This document shows, one piece after another, positions 50,538-62,082 of a DNA stretch of 64,000 nt. The DNA lies in NCBI GenBank assembly GCA_947561715.1, contig OX387197.1:16055001-16119000 (forward strand), given 5' to 3'. A program made the position numbers and the translations under genes. The notes under the pieces are model-generated. The model was not told the origin of the DNA. It saw only the letters and a program-made list of their open reading frames with translations, and did not search any database. How positions within the stretch are numbered: position 1 is the stretch's first letter; every line of letters starts with the position of its first letter. The stretch comes from Ascidia mentula (Eukaryota; Chordata; Ascidiacea; Phlebobranchia; Ascidiidae).

Positions 50538-52996
50538 AAGTGGGTCGCGAAAAAAACAGAGTCCAGCCTATGTCTCCCATTGTTAAGTGGGCTTGGGGCT
50601 AGAAAAAAAACAGAGTCCAGCCTATCTCACCCAGTCTTAACTTCGGCCCTATCTCGCCCATTGTTAAGTGGGTCGCGAAAAAAACAGAGTCCAGCCTATG
50701 TCTCCCATTGTTAAGTGGGCTTGGGGCTCGAAAAAAACAGAGTCCAGCCTATCCCACCCAGTCTTAACTTCGGCCCTATCTCGCCCATTGTTAAGTGGGT
50801 CGCGAAACAAACAGAGTCCAGCCTATGTCGCCCATTGTTAAGTGGGCTTGGGGCTCGAAAAAAACGGAGTCCAGCCTATCCCACCCAGTCTTAACTTCGG
50901 CCCTATCTCGCCCATTGTTAAGTGGGTCGCGAAAAAAACAGAGTCCAGCCTATGTCTCCCATTGTTAAGTGGGCTTTGGGCTCGAAAAAAACAGAGTCCA
51001 GCCCATCCCACCCAGTCTTAACTTCGGCCCTATCTAGCCCATTGTTAAGTGGGTCGCGAAAAAAACAAGAGTCCAGCCTATGTCTCCCATTGTTAAGTGG
51101 GCTTGGGGCTCGAAAAAAACAGAGTCCAGCCTATCCCACCCAGTCTTAACTTCGGCCATATCTAGCCCATTGTTAAGTGGGTCGCGAAAAAAACAGAGTC
51201 CAGCCTATGTCGCCCATTGTTAAGTGGGCTTGGGGCTCGAAAAAAACAGAGTCCAGCCTATCCCACCCAGTCTTAACTTCGGTCCTATCTCGCCCATTGT
51301 TAAGTGGGTCGCGAAAAAAACAGAGTCCAGCCTATGTCTCCCATTGTTAAGTTGGCTTGGGGCTCGAAAAAAACAGAGTCCAGCCAATGTCTCCCATTGT
51401 TAAGTGGGCTTGGGGCTCGAAAAAAACAGAGTCCAGCCTATCCCACCCAGTCTTAACTTCGGCCCTATCTAGCCCATTGTTAAGTGGGTGGCGAAAAAAA
51501 CAGAGTTCAGCCTATGTCTCCCATTGTTAAGTGGGCTTGGGGCTAGAAAAAAAACAGAGTCCAGCCTATCTCACCCAGTCTTAACTTCGGCCCTATCTCG
51601 CCCATTGTTAAGTGGGTCGCGAAAAAAACAGAGTCCAGCCTATGTCTCCCATTGTTAAGTGGGCTTGGGGCTCGAAAAAAACAGAGTCCAGCCTATCCCA
51701 CCCAGTCTTAACTTCGGCCCTATCTCGCCCATTGTTAAGTGGGTCGCGAAACAAACAGAGTCCAGCCTATGTCGCCCATTGTTAAGTGGGCTTGGGGCTC
51801 GAAAAAAACGGAGTCCAGCCTATCCCACCCAGTCTTAACTTCGGCCCTATCTCGCCCATTGTTAAGTGGGTCGCGAAAAAAACAGAGTCCAGCCTATGTC
51901 TCCCATTGTTAAGTGGGCTTTGGGCTCGAAAAAAACAGAGTCCAGCCTATCCCACCCAGTCTTAACTTCGGCCCTATCTAGCCCATTGTTAAGTGGGTCG
52001 CGAAAAAAACAAGAGTCCAGCCTATGTCTCCCATTGTTAAGTGGGCTTGGGGCTCGAAAAAAACAGAGTCCAGCCTATAACACCCAGTCTTAACTTCGGC
52101 CCTATTTCGCCCATTGTTAAGTGGGTCGCGAAAAAAACAGAGTCCAGCCTATGTCTCCCATTGTTAAGTGGGCTTGGGGCTCGAAAAAAACAGAGTCCAG
52201 CCTATCCCACCCAGTCTTAACTTCGGCCCTATCTCGCCCATTGTTAAGTGGGTCGCGAAAAAAACAGAGTCCAGCCTATGTCTCCCATTGTTAAGTGGGC
52301 TTGGGGCTCGAAAAAAACAGAGTCCAGCCTATCCCACCCAGTCTTAACTTCGGCCCTATCTCGCCCATTGTTAAGTGGGTCGCGAAAAAAACAGAGTCCA
52401 GCCTATGTCTCCCATTGTTAAGTGGGCTTTGGGCTCGAAAAAAACAGAGTCCAGCCTATCCCACCCAGTCTTAACTTCGACCCTATCTAGCCCATTGTTA
52501 AGTGGGTCGCGAAAAAAACAGAGTCCAGCCTATGTCTCCCATTGTTAAGTGGGCTTGGGGCTCGAAAAAAACAGAGTCCAGCCTATAACATCCAGTCTTA
52601 ACTTCGGCCCTATTTCGCCCATTGTTAAGTGGGTCGCGAAAAAAACAGAGTCCAGCCTATGTCTCCCATTGTTAAGTGGGCTTGGGGCTCGAAAAAAACA
52701 GAGTCCAGCCTATAACACCCAGTCTTAACTTCGGCCCTATCTCGCCCATTGTTAAGTGGGTCGCGAAAAAAACAGAGTCCAGCCTATGTCTCCCATTGTT
52801 AAGTGGGCTTGGGGCTCGAAAAAAACAGAGTCCAGCCTATCCCACCCAGTCTTAACTTCGGTCCTATCTCGCCCATTGTTAAGTGGGTCGCGAAAAAAAA
52901 CAGAGTCCAGCCAATGTCTCCCATTGTTAAGTGGGCTTGGGGCTCGAAAAAAACAGAGTCCAGCCCATCCCACCCAGTCTTAACTTCGGCCCTATC
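50538..52996 (+). repeat. 2.46-kb segment, copy 1 of a 7728-bp-spaced pair
   Basis: This segment matches 58266-60724 at an offset of 7728 bp. The private spacer change CTTCGACCC (near 52480 and 60208) and GGCCATATC (near 51154 and 58882) are shared. One difference I noted is AACATCCAG near 52590 versus AACACCCAG near 60318. Much of the segment also matches 40739-42795 at an offset of 9281 bp, so three related copies exist. Confidence 0.75.
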
Positions 52997-53819
52997 TCGC
53001 CCATTGTTAAGTGGGTCGCGAAAAAAACAGAGTCCAGCCTATGTCGCCCATTGTTAAGTGGGCTTGGGGCTCGAAAAAAACAGAGTCCAGCCAATGTCTC
53101 CCATTGTTAAGTGGGTATGGGGCTCGAAAAAAACAGAGTCCAGCCTATCCCACCCAGTCTTAACTTCGGCCCTATCTAGCCCATTGTTAAGTGGGTCGCG
53201 AAAAAAACAGAGTCCAGCCTATGTCGCCCATTGTTAAGTGGGCTTGGGGCTCGAAAAAAACAGAGACCAGCCTATCCCACCCAGTCTTAACTTCGGTCCT
53301 ATCTCGCCCATTGTTAAGTGGGTCGCGAAAAAAAAAGAGTCCAGCCTATGTCTCCCATTGTTAAGTTGGCTTGGGGCTCGAAAAAAACAGAGTCCAGCCA
53401 ATGTCTCCCATTGTTAAGTGGGCTTGGGGCTCGAAAAAAACAGAGTCCAGCCTATCCCACCCAGTCTTAACTTCGGCCCTATCTAGCCCATTGTTAAGTG
53501 GGTGGCGAAAAAAACAGAGTTCAGCCTATGTCTCCCATTGTTAAGTGGGCTTGGGGCTAGAAAAAAAACAGAGTCCAGCCTATCTCACCCAGTCTTAACT
53601 TCGGCCCTATCTCGCCCATTGTTAAGTGGGTCGCGAAAAAAACAGAGTCCAGCCTATGTCTCCCATTGTTAAGTGGGCTTGGGGCTCGAAAAAAACAGAG
53701 TCCAGCCTATGTCTCCCATTGTTAAGTGGGCTTGGGGCTCGAAAAAAACAGAGTCCAGCCTATCCCACCCAGTCTTAACTTCGGCCCTATCTCGCCCATT
53801 GTTAAGTGGGTCGCGAAAC

Positions 53820-56800
53820 AAACAGAGTCCAGCCTATGTCGCCCATTGTTAAGTGGGCTTGGGGCTCGAAAAAAACAGAGTCCAGCCAATGTCTCCCATT
53901 GTTAAGTGGGTATGGGGCTCGAAAAAAACAGAGTCCAGCCTATCCCACCCAGTCTTAACTTCGGCCCTATCTAGCCCATTGTTAAGTGGGTCGCGAAAAA
54001 AACAGAGTCCAGCCTATGTCGCCCATTGTTAAGTGGGCTTGGGGCTCGAAAAAAACAGAGTCCAGCCTATCCCACCCAGTCTTAACTTCGGTCCTATCTC
54101 GCCCATTGTTAAGTGGGTCGCGAAAAAAAAAGAGTCCAGCCTATGTCTCCCATTGTTAAGTTGGCTTGGGGCTCGAAAAAAACAGAGTCCAGCCAATGTC
54201 TCCCATTGTTAAGTGGGCTTGGGGCTCGAAAAAAACAGAGTCCAGCCTATCCCACCCAGTCTTAACTTCGGCCCTATCTAGCCCATTGTTAAGTGGGTGG
54301 CGAAAAAAACAGAGTCCAGCCTATGTCTGCCATTGTTAAGTGGGCATGGGGCTCGAAAAAAACAGAGTCCAGCCTATAACACCCAGTCTTAACTTCGGCC
54401 CTATTTCGCCCATTGTTAAGTGGGTCGCGAAAAAAACAGAGTCCAGCCTATGTCTCCCATTGTTAAGTGGGCTTGGGGCTCGAAAAAAACAGAGTCCAGC
54501 CTATCCCATCCAGTCTTAACTTCGGCCCTATCTCGACCATTGTTAAGTGGGTCGCGAAAAAAAACAGTGTCCAGCCTATGTCGCCCATTGTTAAGTGGGC
54601 TTGGGGCTCGAAAAAAACAGAGTCCAGCCTATCCCACCCAGTCTTAACTTCGGCCCTATCTCGCCCATTGTTAAGTGGGTCGCGAAAAAAACAGAGTCCA
54701 GCCTATGTCTCCCATTGTTAAGTGGGCTTGGGGCTAGAAAAAAACAGAGTCCAGCCTATCCCACCCAGTCTTAACTTCGGCCCTATCTAGCCCATTGTTA
54801 AGTGGGTCGCGAAAAAAACAGAGTCCAGCCTATGTCTCCCATTGTTAAGTGGGCTTGGGGCTAGAAAAAAACAGAGTCCAGCCTATCCCACCCAGTCTTA
54901 ACTTCGGCAATATCTCGCCCATTGTTAAGTGGGTCGCGAAAAAAACAGAGTCCAGCCAATGTCTCCCATTGTTAAGTGGGCTTGGGGCTCGAAAAAAACA
55001 GAGTCCAGCCTATCCCACCCAGTCTTAACTTCGGCCCTATCTAGCCCATTGTTAAGTGGGTGGCGAAAAAAACAGAGTTCAGCCTATGTCTCCCATTGTT
55101 AAGTGGGCTTGGGGCTAGAAAAAAAACAGAGTCCAGCCTATCTCACCCAGTCTTAACTTCGGCCCTATCTCGCCCATTGTTAAGTGGGTCGCGAAAAAAA
55201 CAGAGTCCAGCCTATGTCTCCCATTGTTAAGTGGGCTTGGGGCTCGAAAAAAACAGAGTCCAGCCTATCCCACCCAGTCTTAACTTCGGCCCTATCTCGC
55301 CCATTGTTAAGTGGGTCGCGAAACAAACAGAGTCCAGCCTATGTCGCCCATTGTTAAGTGGGCTTGGGGCTCGAAAAAAACGGAGTCCAGCCTATCCCAC
55401 CCAGTCTTAACTTCGGCCCTATCTCGCCCATTGTTAAGTGGGTCGCGAAAAAAACAGAGTCCAGCCTATGTCTCCCATTGTTAAGTGGGCTTTGGGCTCG
55501 AAAAAAACAGAGTCCAGCCTATCCCACCCAGTCTTAACTTCGGCCCTATCTAGCCCATTGTTAAGTGGGTCGCGAAAAAAACAAGAGTCCAGCCTATGTC
55601 TCCCATTGTTAAGTGGGCTTGGGGCTCGAAAAAAACAGAGTCCAGCCTATCCCACCCAGTCTTAACTTCGGCCCTATCTCGCCCATTGTTAAGTGGGTCG
55701 CGAAAAAAACAGAGTCCAGCCTATGTCTCCCATTGTTAAGTGGGCTTTGGGCTCGAAAAAAACAGAGTCCAGCCTATCCCACCCAGTCTTAACTTCGGCC
55801 CTATCTAGCCCATTGTTAAGTGGGTCGCGAAAAAAACAGAGTCCAGCCTATGTCTCCCATTGTTAAGTGGGCTTGGGGCTCGAAAAAAACAGAGTCCAGC
55901 CTATAACACCCAGTCTTAACTTCGGCCCTATTTCGCCCATTGTTAAGTGGGTCGCGAAAAAAACAGAGTCCAGCCTATGTCTCCCATTGTTAAGTGGGCT
56001 TGGGGCTCGAAAAAAACAGAGTCCAGCCTATAACACCCAGTCTTAACTTCGGCCCTATCTCGCCCATTGTTAAGTGGGTCGCGAAAAAAACAGAGTCCAG
56101 CCTATGTCTCCCATTGTTAAGTGGGCTTGGGGCTCGAAAAAAACAGAGTCCAGCCTATCCCACCCAGTCTTAACTTCGGTCCTATCTCGCCCATTGTTAA
56201 GTGGGTCGCGAAAAAAAACAGAGTCCAGCCAATGTCTCCCATTGTTAAGTGGGCTTGGGGCTCGAAAAAAACAGAGTCCAGCCCATCCCACCCAGTCTTA
56301 ACTTCGGCCCTATCTCGCCCATTGTTAAGTGGGTCGCGAAAAAAACAGAGTCCAGCCTATGTCGCCCATTGTTAAGTGGGCTTGGGGCTCGAAAAAAACA
56401 GAGTCCAGCCAATGTCTCCCATTGTTAAGTGGGTATGGGGCTCGAAAAAAACAGAGTCCAGCCTATCCCACCCAGTCTTAACTTCGGCCCTATCTAGCCC
56501 ATTGTTAAGTGGGTCGCGAAAAAAACAGAGTCCAGCCTATGTCGCCCATTGTTAAGTGGGCTTGGGGCTCGAAAAAAACAGAGTCCAGCCTATCCCACCC
56601 AGTCTTAACTTCGGTCCTATCTCGCCCATTGTTAAGTGGGTCGCGAAAAAAAAAGAGTCCAGCCTATGTCTCCCATTGTTAAGTTGGCTTGGGGCTCGAA
56701 AAAAACAGAGTCCAGCCAATGTCTCCCATTGTTAAGTGGGCTTGGGGCTCGAAAAAAACAGAGTCCAGCCTATCCCACCCAGTCTTAACTTCGGCCCTAT

Positions 56801-57029
56801 CTAGCCCATTGTTAAGTGGGTGGCGAAAAAAACAGAGTCCAGCCTATGTCTGCCATTGTTAAGTGGGCATGGGGCTCGAAAAAAACAGAGTCCAGCCTAT
56901 AACACCCAGTCTTAACTTCGGCCCTATTTCGCCCATTGTTAAGTGGGTCGCGAAAAAAACAGAGTCCAGCCTATGTCTCCCATTGTTAAGTGGGCTTGGG
57001 GCTCGAAAAAAACAGAGTCCAGCCTATCC
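53820..57029 (+). repeat. 3.2-kb segment, copy 2 of a 10,203-bp-spaced pair
   Basis: This is the second copy of the block at 43617-46826. It diverges at its left end where the A tract is GAAACAAAC instead of A7, and at its right end near 57029 where CCCATCC replaces CCCACCC. Marker order between these limits is the same as in copy 1. Confidence 0.75.
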
Positions 57030-58265
57030 CATCCAGTCTTAACTTCGGCCCTATCTCGACCATTGTTAAGTGGGTCGCGAAAAAAAACAGTGTCCAGCCT
57101 ATGTCGCCCATTGTTAAGTGGGCTTGGGGCTCGAAAAAAACAGAGTCCAGCCTATCCCACCCAGTCTTAACTTCGGCCCTATCTCGCCCATTGTTAAGTG
57201 GGTCGCGAAAAAAACAGAGTCCAGCCTATGTCTCCCATTGTTAAGTGGGCTTGGGGCTAGAAAAAAACAGAGTCCAGCCTATCCCACCCAGTCTTAACTT
57301 CGGCCCTATCTAGCCCATTGTTAAGTGGGTCGCGAAAAAAACAGAGTCCAGCCTATGTCTCCCATTGTTAAGTGGGCTTGGGGCTAGAAAAAAACAGAGT
57401 CCAGCCTATCCCACCCAGTCTTAACTTCGGCAATATCTCGCCCATTGTTAAGTGGGTCGCGAAAAAAACAGAGTCCAGCCAATGTCTCCCATTGTTAAGT
57501 GGGCTTGGGGCTCGAAAAAAACAGAGTCCAGCCTATCCCACCCAGTCTTAACTTCGGCCCTATCTAGCCCATTGTTAAGTGGGTGGCGAAAAAAACAGAG
57601 TTCAGCCTATGTCTCCCATTGTTAAGTGGGCTTGGGGCTAGAAAAAAAACAGAGTCCAGCCTATCTCACCCAGTCTTAACTTCGGCCCTATCTCGCCCAT
57701 TGTTAAGTGGGTCGCGAAAAAAACAGAGTCCAGCCTATGTCTCCCATTGTTAAGTGGGCTTGGGGCTCGAAAAAAACAGAGTCCAGCCTATCCCACCCAG
57801 TCTTAACTTCGGCCCTATCTCGCCCATTGTTAAGTGGGTCGCGAAACAAACAGAGTCCAGCCTATGTCGCCCATTGTTAAGTGGGCTTGGGGCTCGAAAA
57901 AAACGGAGTCCAGCCTATCCCACCCAGTCTTAACTTCGGCCCTATCTCGCCCATTGTTAAGTGGGTCGCGAAAAAAACAGAGTCCAGCCTATGTCTCCCA
58001 TTGTTAAGTGGGCTTTGGGCTCGAAAAAAACAGAGTCCAGCCTATCCCACCCAGTCTTAACTTCGGCCCTATCTAGCCCATTGTTAAGTGGGTCGCGAAA
58101 AAAACAGAGTCCAGCCTATGTCTCCCATTGTTAAGTGGGCTTGGGGCTCGAAAAAAACAGAGTCCAGCCTATGTCTCCCATTGTTAAGTGGGCTTGGGGC
58201 TCGAAAAAAACAGAGTCCAGCCTATAACACCCAGTCTTAACTTCGGCCCTATCTCGCCCATTGTT

Positions 58266-60724
58266 GAGTGGGTCGCGAAAAAAACAGAGTCCAGCCTATG
58301 TCTCCCATTGTTAAGTGGGCTTGGGGCTAGAAAAAAAACAGAGTCCAGCCTATCTCACCCAGTCTTAACTTCGGCCCTATCTCGCCCATTGTTAAGTGGG
58401 TCGCGAAAAAAACAGAGTCCAGCCTATGTCTCCCATTGTTAAGTGGGCTTGGGGCTCGAAAAAAACAGAGTCCAGCCTATCCCACCCAGTCTTAACTTCG
58501 GCCCTATCTCGCCCATTGTTAAGTGGGTCGCGAAACAAACAGAGTCCAGCCTATGTCGCCCATTGTTAAGTGGGCTTGGGGCTCGAAAAAAACGGAGTCC
58601 AGCCTATCCCACCCAGTCTTAACTTCGGCCCTATCTCGCCCATTGTTAAGTGGGTCGCGAAAAAAACAGAGTCCAGCCTATGTCTCCCATTGTTAAGTGG
58701 GCTTTGGGCTCGAAAAAAACAGAGTCCAGCCCATCCCACCCAGTCTTAACTTCGGCCCTATCTAGCCCATTGTTAAGTGGGTCGCGAAAAAAACAAGAGT
58801 CCAGCCTATGTCTCCCATTGTTAAGTGGGCTTGGGGCTCGAAAAAAACAGAGTCCAGCCTATCCCACCCAGTCTTAACTTCGGCCATATCTAGCCCATTG
58901 TTAAGTGGGTCGCGAAAAAAACAGAGTCCAGCCTATGTCGCCCATTGTTAAGTGGGCTTGGGGCTCGAAAAAAACAGAGTCCAGCCTATCCCACCCAGTC
59001 TTAACTTCGGTCCTATCTCGCCCATTGTTAAGTGGGTCGCGAAAAAAACAGAGTCCAGCCTATGTCTCCCATTGTTAAGTTGGCTTGGGGCTCGAAAAAA
59101 ACAGAGTCCAGCCAATGTCTCCCATTGTTAAGTGGGCTTGGGGCTCGAAAAAAACAGAGTCCAGCCTATCCCACCCAGTCTTAACTTCGGCCCTATCTAG
59201 CCCATTGTTAAGTGGGTGGCGAAAAAAACAGAGTTCAGCCTATGTCTCCCATTGTTAAGTGGGCTTGGGGCTAGAAAAAAAACAGAGTCCAGCCTATCTC
59301 ACCCAGTCTTAACTTCGGCCCTATCTCGCCCATTGTTAAGTGGGTCGCGAAAAAAACAGAGTCCAGCCTATGTCTCCCATTGTTAAGTGGGCTTGGGGCT
59401 CGAAAAAAACAGAGTCCAGCCTATCCCACCCAGTCTTAACTTCGGCCCTATCTCGCCCATTGTTAAGTGGGTCGCGAAACAAACAGAGTCCAGCCTATGT
59501 CGCCCATTGTTAAGTGGGCTTGGGGCTCGAAAAAAACGGAGTCCAGCCTATCCCACCCAGTCTTAACTTCGGCCCTATCTCGCCCATTGTTAAGTGGGTC
59601 GCGAAAAAAACAGAGTCCAGCCTATGTCTCCCATTGTTAAGTGGGCTTTGGGCTCGAAAAAAACAGAGTCCAGCCTATCCCACCCAGTCTTAACTTCGGC
59701 CCTATCTAGCCCATTGTTAAGTGGGTCGCGAAAAAAACAAGAGTCCAGCCTATGTCTCCCATTGTTAAGTGGGCTTGGGGCTCGAAAAAAACAGAGTCCA
59801 GCCTATAACACCCAGTCTTAACTTCGGCCCTATTTCGCCCATTGTTAAGTGGGTCGCGAAAAAAACAGAGTCCAGCCTATGTCTCCCATTGTTAAGTGGG
59901 CTTGGGGCTCGAAAAAAACAGAGTCCAGCCTATCCCACCCAGTCTTAACTTCGGCCCTATCTCGCCCATTGTTAAGTGGGTCGCGAAAAAAACAGAGTCC
60001 AGCCTATGTCTCCCATTGTTAAGTGGGCTTGGGGCTCGAAAAAAACAGAGTCCAGCCTATCCCACCCAGTCTTAACTTCGGCCCTATCTCGCCCATTGTT
60101 AAGTGGGTCGCGAAAAAAACAGAGTCCAGCCTATGTCTCCCATTGTTAAGTGGGCTTTGGGCTCGAAAAAAACAGAGTCCAGCCTATCCCACCCAGTCTT
60201 AACTTCGACCCTATCTAGCCCATTGTTAAGTGGGTCGCGAAAAAAACAGAGTCCAGCCTATGTCTCCCATTGTTAAGTGGGCTTGGGGCTCGAAAAAAAC
60301 AGAGTCCAGCCTATAACACCCAGTCTTAACTTCGGCCCTATTTCGCCCATTGTTAAGTGGGTCGCGAAAAAAACAGAGTCCAGCCTATGTCTCCCATTGT
60401 TAAGTGGGCTTGGGGCTCGAAAAAAACAGAGTCCAGCCTATAACACCCAGTCTTAACTTCGGCCCTATCTCGCCCATTGTTAAGTGGGTCGCGAAAAAAA
60501 CAGAGTCCAGCCTATGTCTCCCATTGTTAAGTGGGCTTGGGGCTCGAAAAAAACAGAGTCCAGCCTATCCCACCCAGTCTTAACTTCGGTCCTATCTCGC
60601 CCATTGTTAAGTGGGTCGCGAAAAAAAACAGAGTCCAGCCAATGTCTCCCATTGTTAAGTGGGCTTGGGGCTCGAAAAAAACAGAGTCCAGCCCATCCCA
60701 CCCAGTCTTAACTTCGGCCCTATC
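58266..60724 (+). repeat. 2.46-kb segment, copy 2 of a 7728-bp-spaced pair
   Basis: This is the second copy of the block at 50538-52996. The left limit is set by GTTGAGTGGG (58265) versus GTTAAGTGGG, and the right limit by TCTAG versus TCTCG near 60725. The end of this copy, about 60215-60724, is repeated again at 60925-61434 (offset 710 bp). Confidence 0.75.
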
Positions 60725-60854
60725 TAGCCCATTGTTAAGTGGGTGGCGAAAAAAACAGAGTTCAGCCTATGTCTCCCATTGTTAAGTGGGCTTGGGGCTC
60801 GAAAAAAACAGAGTCCAGCCTATCCCACCCAGTCTTAACTTCGGCCCTATCTCG

Positions 60855-60928
60855 CCCATTGTTAAGTGGGTCGCGAAAAAAACAGAGTCCAGCCTATCCC
60901 ACCCAGTCTTAACTTCGGCCCTATCTAG
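60855..60928 (+). repeat. Short 74-bp monomer lacking the B box
   Basis: The A box block (43 bp) passes directly into the 31-bp spacer, with no A tail and no B box; the next A half starts at 60929. Recombination between the GAAAAAAA/CAGAGTCCAGCCTAT blocks of A and B explains the form. Confidence 0.85.
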
Positions 60929-61744
60929 CCCATTGTTAAGTGGGTCGCGAAAAAAACAGAGTCCAGCCTATGTCTCCCATTGTTAAGTGGGCTTGGGGCT
61001 CGAAAAAAACAGAGTCCAGCCTATAACACCCAGTCTTAACTTCGGCCCTATTTCGCCCATTGTTAAGTGGGTCGCGAAAAAAACAGAGTCCAGCCTATGT
61101 CTCCCATTGTTAAGTGGGCTTGGGGCTCGAAAAAAACAGAGTCCAGCCTATAACACCCAGTCTTAACTTCGGCCCTATCTCGCCCATTGTTAAGTGGGTC
61201 GCGAAAAAAACAGAGTCCAGCCTATGTCTCCCATTGTTAAGTGGGCTTGGGGCTCGAAAAAAACAGAGTCCAGCCTATCCCACCCAGTCTTAACTTCGGT
61301 CCTATCTCGCCCATTGTTAAGTGGGTCGCGAAAAAAAACAGAGTCCAGCCAATGTCTCCCATTGTTAAGTGGGCTTGGGGCTCGAAAAAAACAGAGTCCA
61401 GCCCATCCCACCCAGTCTTAACTTCGGCCCTATCTCGCCCATTGTTAAGTGGGTCGCGAAAAAAACAGAGTCCAGCCTATGTCGCCCATTGTTAAGTGGG
61501 CTTGGGGCTCGAAAAAAACAGAGTCCAGCCAATGTCTCCCATTGTTAAGTGGGTATGGGGCTCGAAAAAAACAGAGTCCAGCCTATCCCACCCAGTCTTA
61601 ACTTCGGCCCTATCTAGCCCATTGTTAAGTGGGTCGCGAAAAAAACAGAGTCCAGCCTATGTCGCCCATTGTTAAGTGGGCTTGGGGCTCGAAAAAAACA
61701 GAGTCCAGCCTATCCCACCCAGTCTTAACTTCGGCCCTATCTAG

Positions 61745-61811
61745 CCCATTGTTAAGTGGGTCGCGATAAAAACAGCCTATCCCACCCAGTCTTAACTTCG
61801 GCCCTACCTAG
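61745..61811 (+). repeat. Short 67-bp monomer with rearranged A tract
   Basis: After TCGCG the sequence reads ATAAAAACAGCCTAT and then the spacer, so the B box is missing and seven more bases (around AGTCCAG) are lost. The spacer ends CTACCTAG, a rare variant. An identical copy lies at 63263-63329, 1518 bp downstream. Confidence 0.85.
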
Positions 61812-61938
61812 CCCATTGTTAAGTGGGTCGCGAAAAAAACAGAGTCCAGCCTATGTCTCCCATTGTTAAGTGGGCTTGGGGCTCGAAAAAAACAGAGTCC
61901 AGCCTATCCCACCCAGTCTTAACTTCGGCCCTATCTCG

Positions 61939-61985
61939 CCCATTGTTAAGTGGGTCGCGAAAAAAACAGAGTCCAGCCTATGTCT
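61939..61985 (+). repeat. A half-unit (47 bp)
   Basis: Order of parts: the 16-bp box CCCATTGTTAAGTGGG (61939-61954), the connector TCGC, the block G-A7-CAGAGTCCAGCCTAT (to 61981), and a 4-bp tail GTCT. The tail varies to GTCG or GTCTG in many copies. The connector TCGCG varies locally to TGGCG, TAGCG or TTGCG, and the A tract to A8, TA6 or AAACAAA. The box itself resembles an imperfect hairpin: CCCA and TGGG are complementary around TTGTTAAG. The half matches the B half at 39 positions, which supports a common origin by duplication. Confidence 0.9.
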
Positions 61986-62065
61986 CCCATTGTTAAGTGG
62001 GCTTGGGGCTCGAAAAAAACAGAGTCCAGCCTATCCCACCCAGTCTTAACTTCGGCCCTATCTCG
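61986..62065 (+). repeat. B half-unit (80 bp) with 31-bp spacer
   Basis: The B half starts with the same 16-bp box, then a G-rich connector CTTGGGGCTC, then the same G-A7-CAGAGTCCAGCCTAT block, making 49 bp (61986-62034). A 31-bp spacer (62035-62065) follows. Common variants are CTTTGGGCTC (one G lost), GCATGGGG, GCTAG for GCTCG, and GTTGGCTT. Spacer variants include TAACACCC for TCCCACCC, TCTCACCC, CCCATCC, GGCAATATC, GGTCCTATC, TTTCG and TCTAG. The spacer is bounded by CCTAT-like direct repeats (GCCTAT before, GCCCTAT near its end), which could mark an insertion into an ancestral ~50-bp repeat; that origin is inference. Confidence 0.9.
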
Positions 62066-62082
62066 CCCATTGTTAAGTGGGT
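62038..62082 (+). repeat. Inverted repeat: B spacer pairs with next A box
   Basis: In the spacer, ACCCA (62038-62042), GT, then CTTAAC (62045-62050) is the reverse complement of GTTAAGTGGGT in the following A box (62072-62082), apart from the two-base GT bulge. This gives an 11-bp potential stem around a 21-nt loop. The same spacer could instead pair with the upstream B box, which also contains GTTAAGTGGG. The arrangement recurs in most monomers, so cruciform extrusion, or a hairpin in any transcript, is possible about every 127 bp. The complementarity is directly visible; any function is inference. Confidence 0.75.

Larger units (their letters stand above)
61939..62065 (+). repeat. Reference 127-bp monomer (A half + B half)
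   Basis: This is a clean representative copy without private variants. It comprises a 47-bp A half (61939-61985) and an 80-bp B half (61986-62065); the next A half begins at 62066. Hand count gives 64 G/C of 127 (about 50%) and five CpGs: two in TCGCGA, and one each in GCTCGA, CTTCGG and CTCGCC. The unit holds two A7 tracts, one per half, and one NruI-type site TCGCGA. The length of 127 is one more than a multiple of three, so no reading frame can persist between monomers. It is shorter than the 150-180 bp common for nucleosome-sized satellites. The start point is arbitrary because the array is circularly permutable. Confidence 0.95.

Noticed and set aside
61986..62034. Resemblance of GGGCTCGAAAA to a tRNA B box (Pol III promoter), suggesting a SINE origin
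   Set aside because: Required positions of the B box do not match and no A box lies at a suitable distance; no tRNA fold was seen.
62051..62070. CENP-B box-like TTCG followed by a C/G-rich stretch in the spacer
   Set aside because: The minimal pattern needs TTCG-N4-A-N2-CGGG; here the A position is T and CGGG reads CTCG. Neither strand fits.
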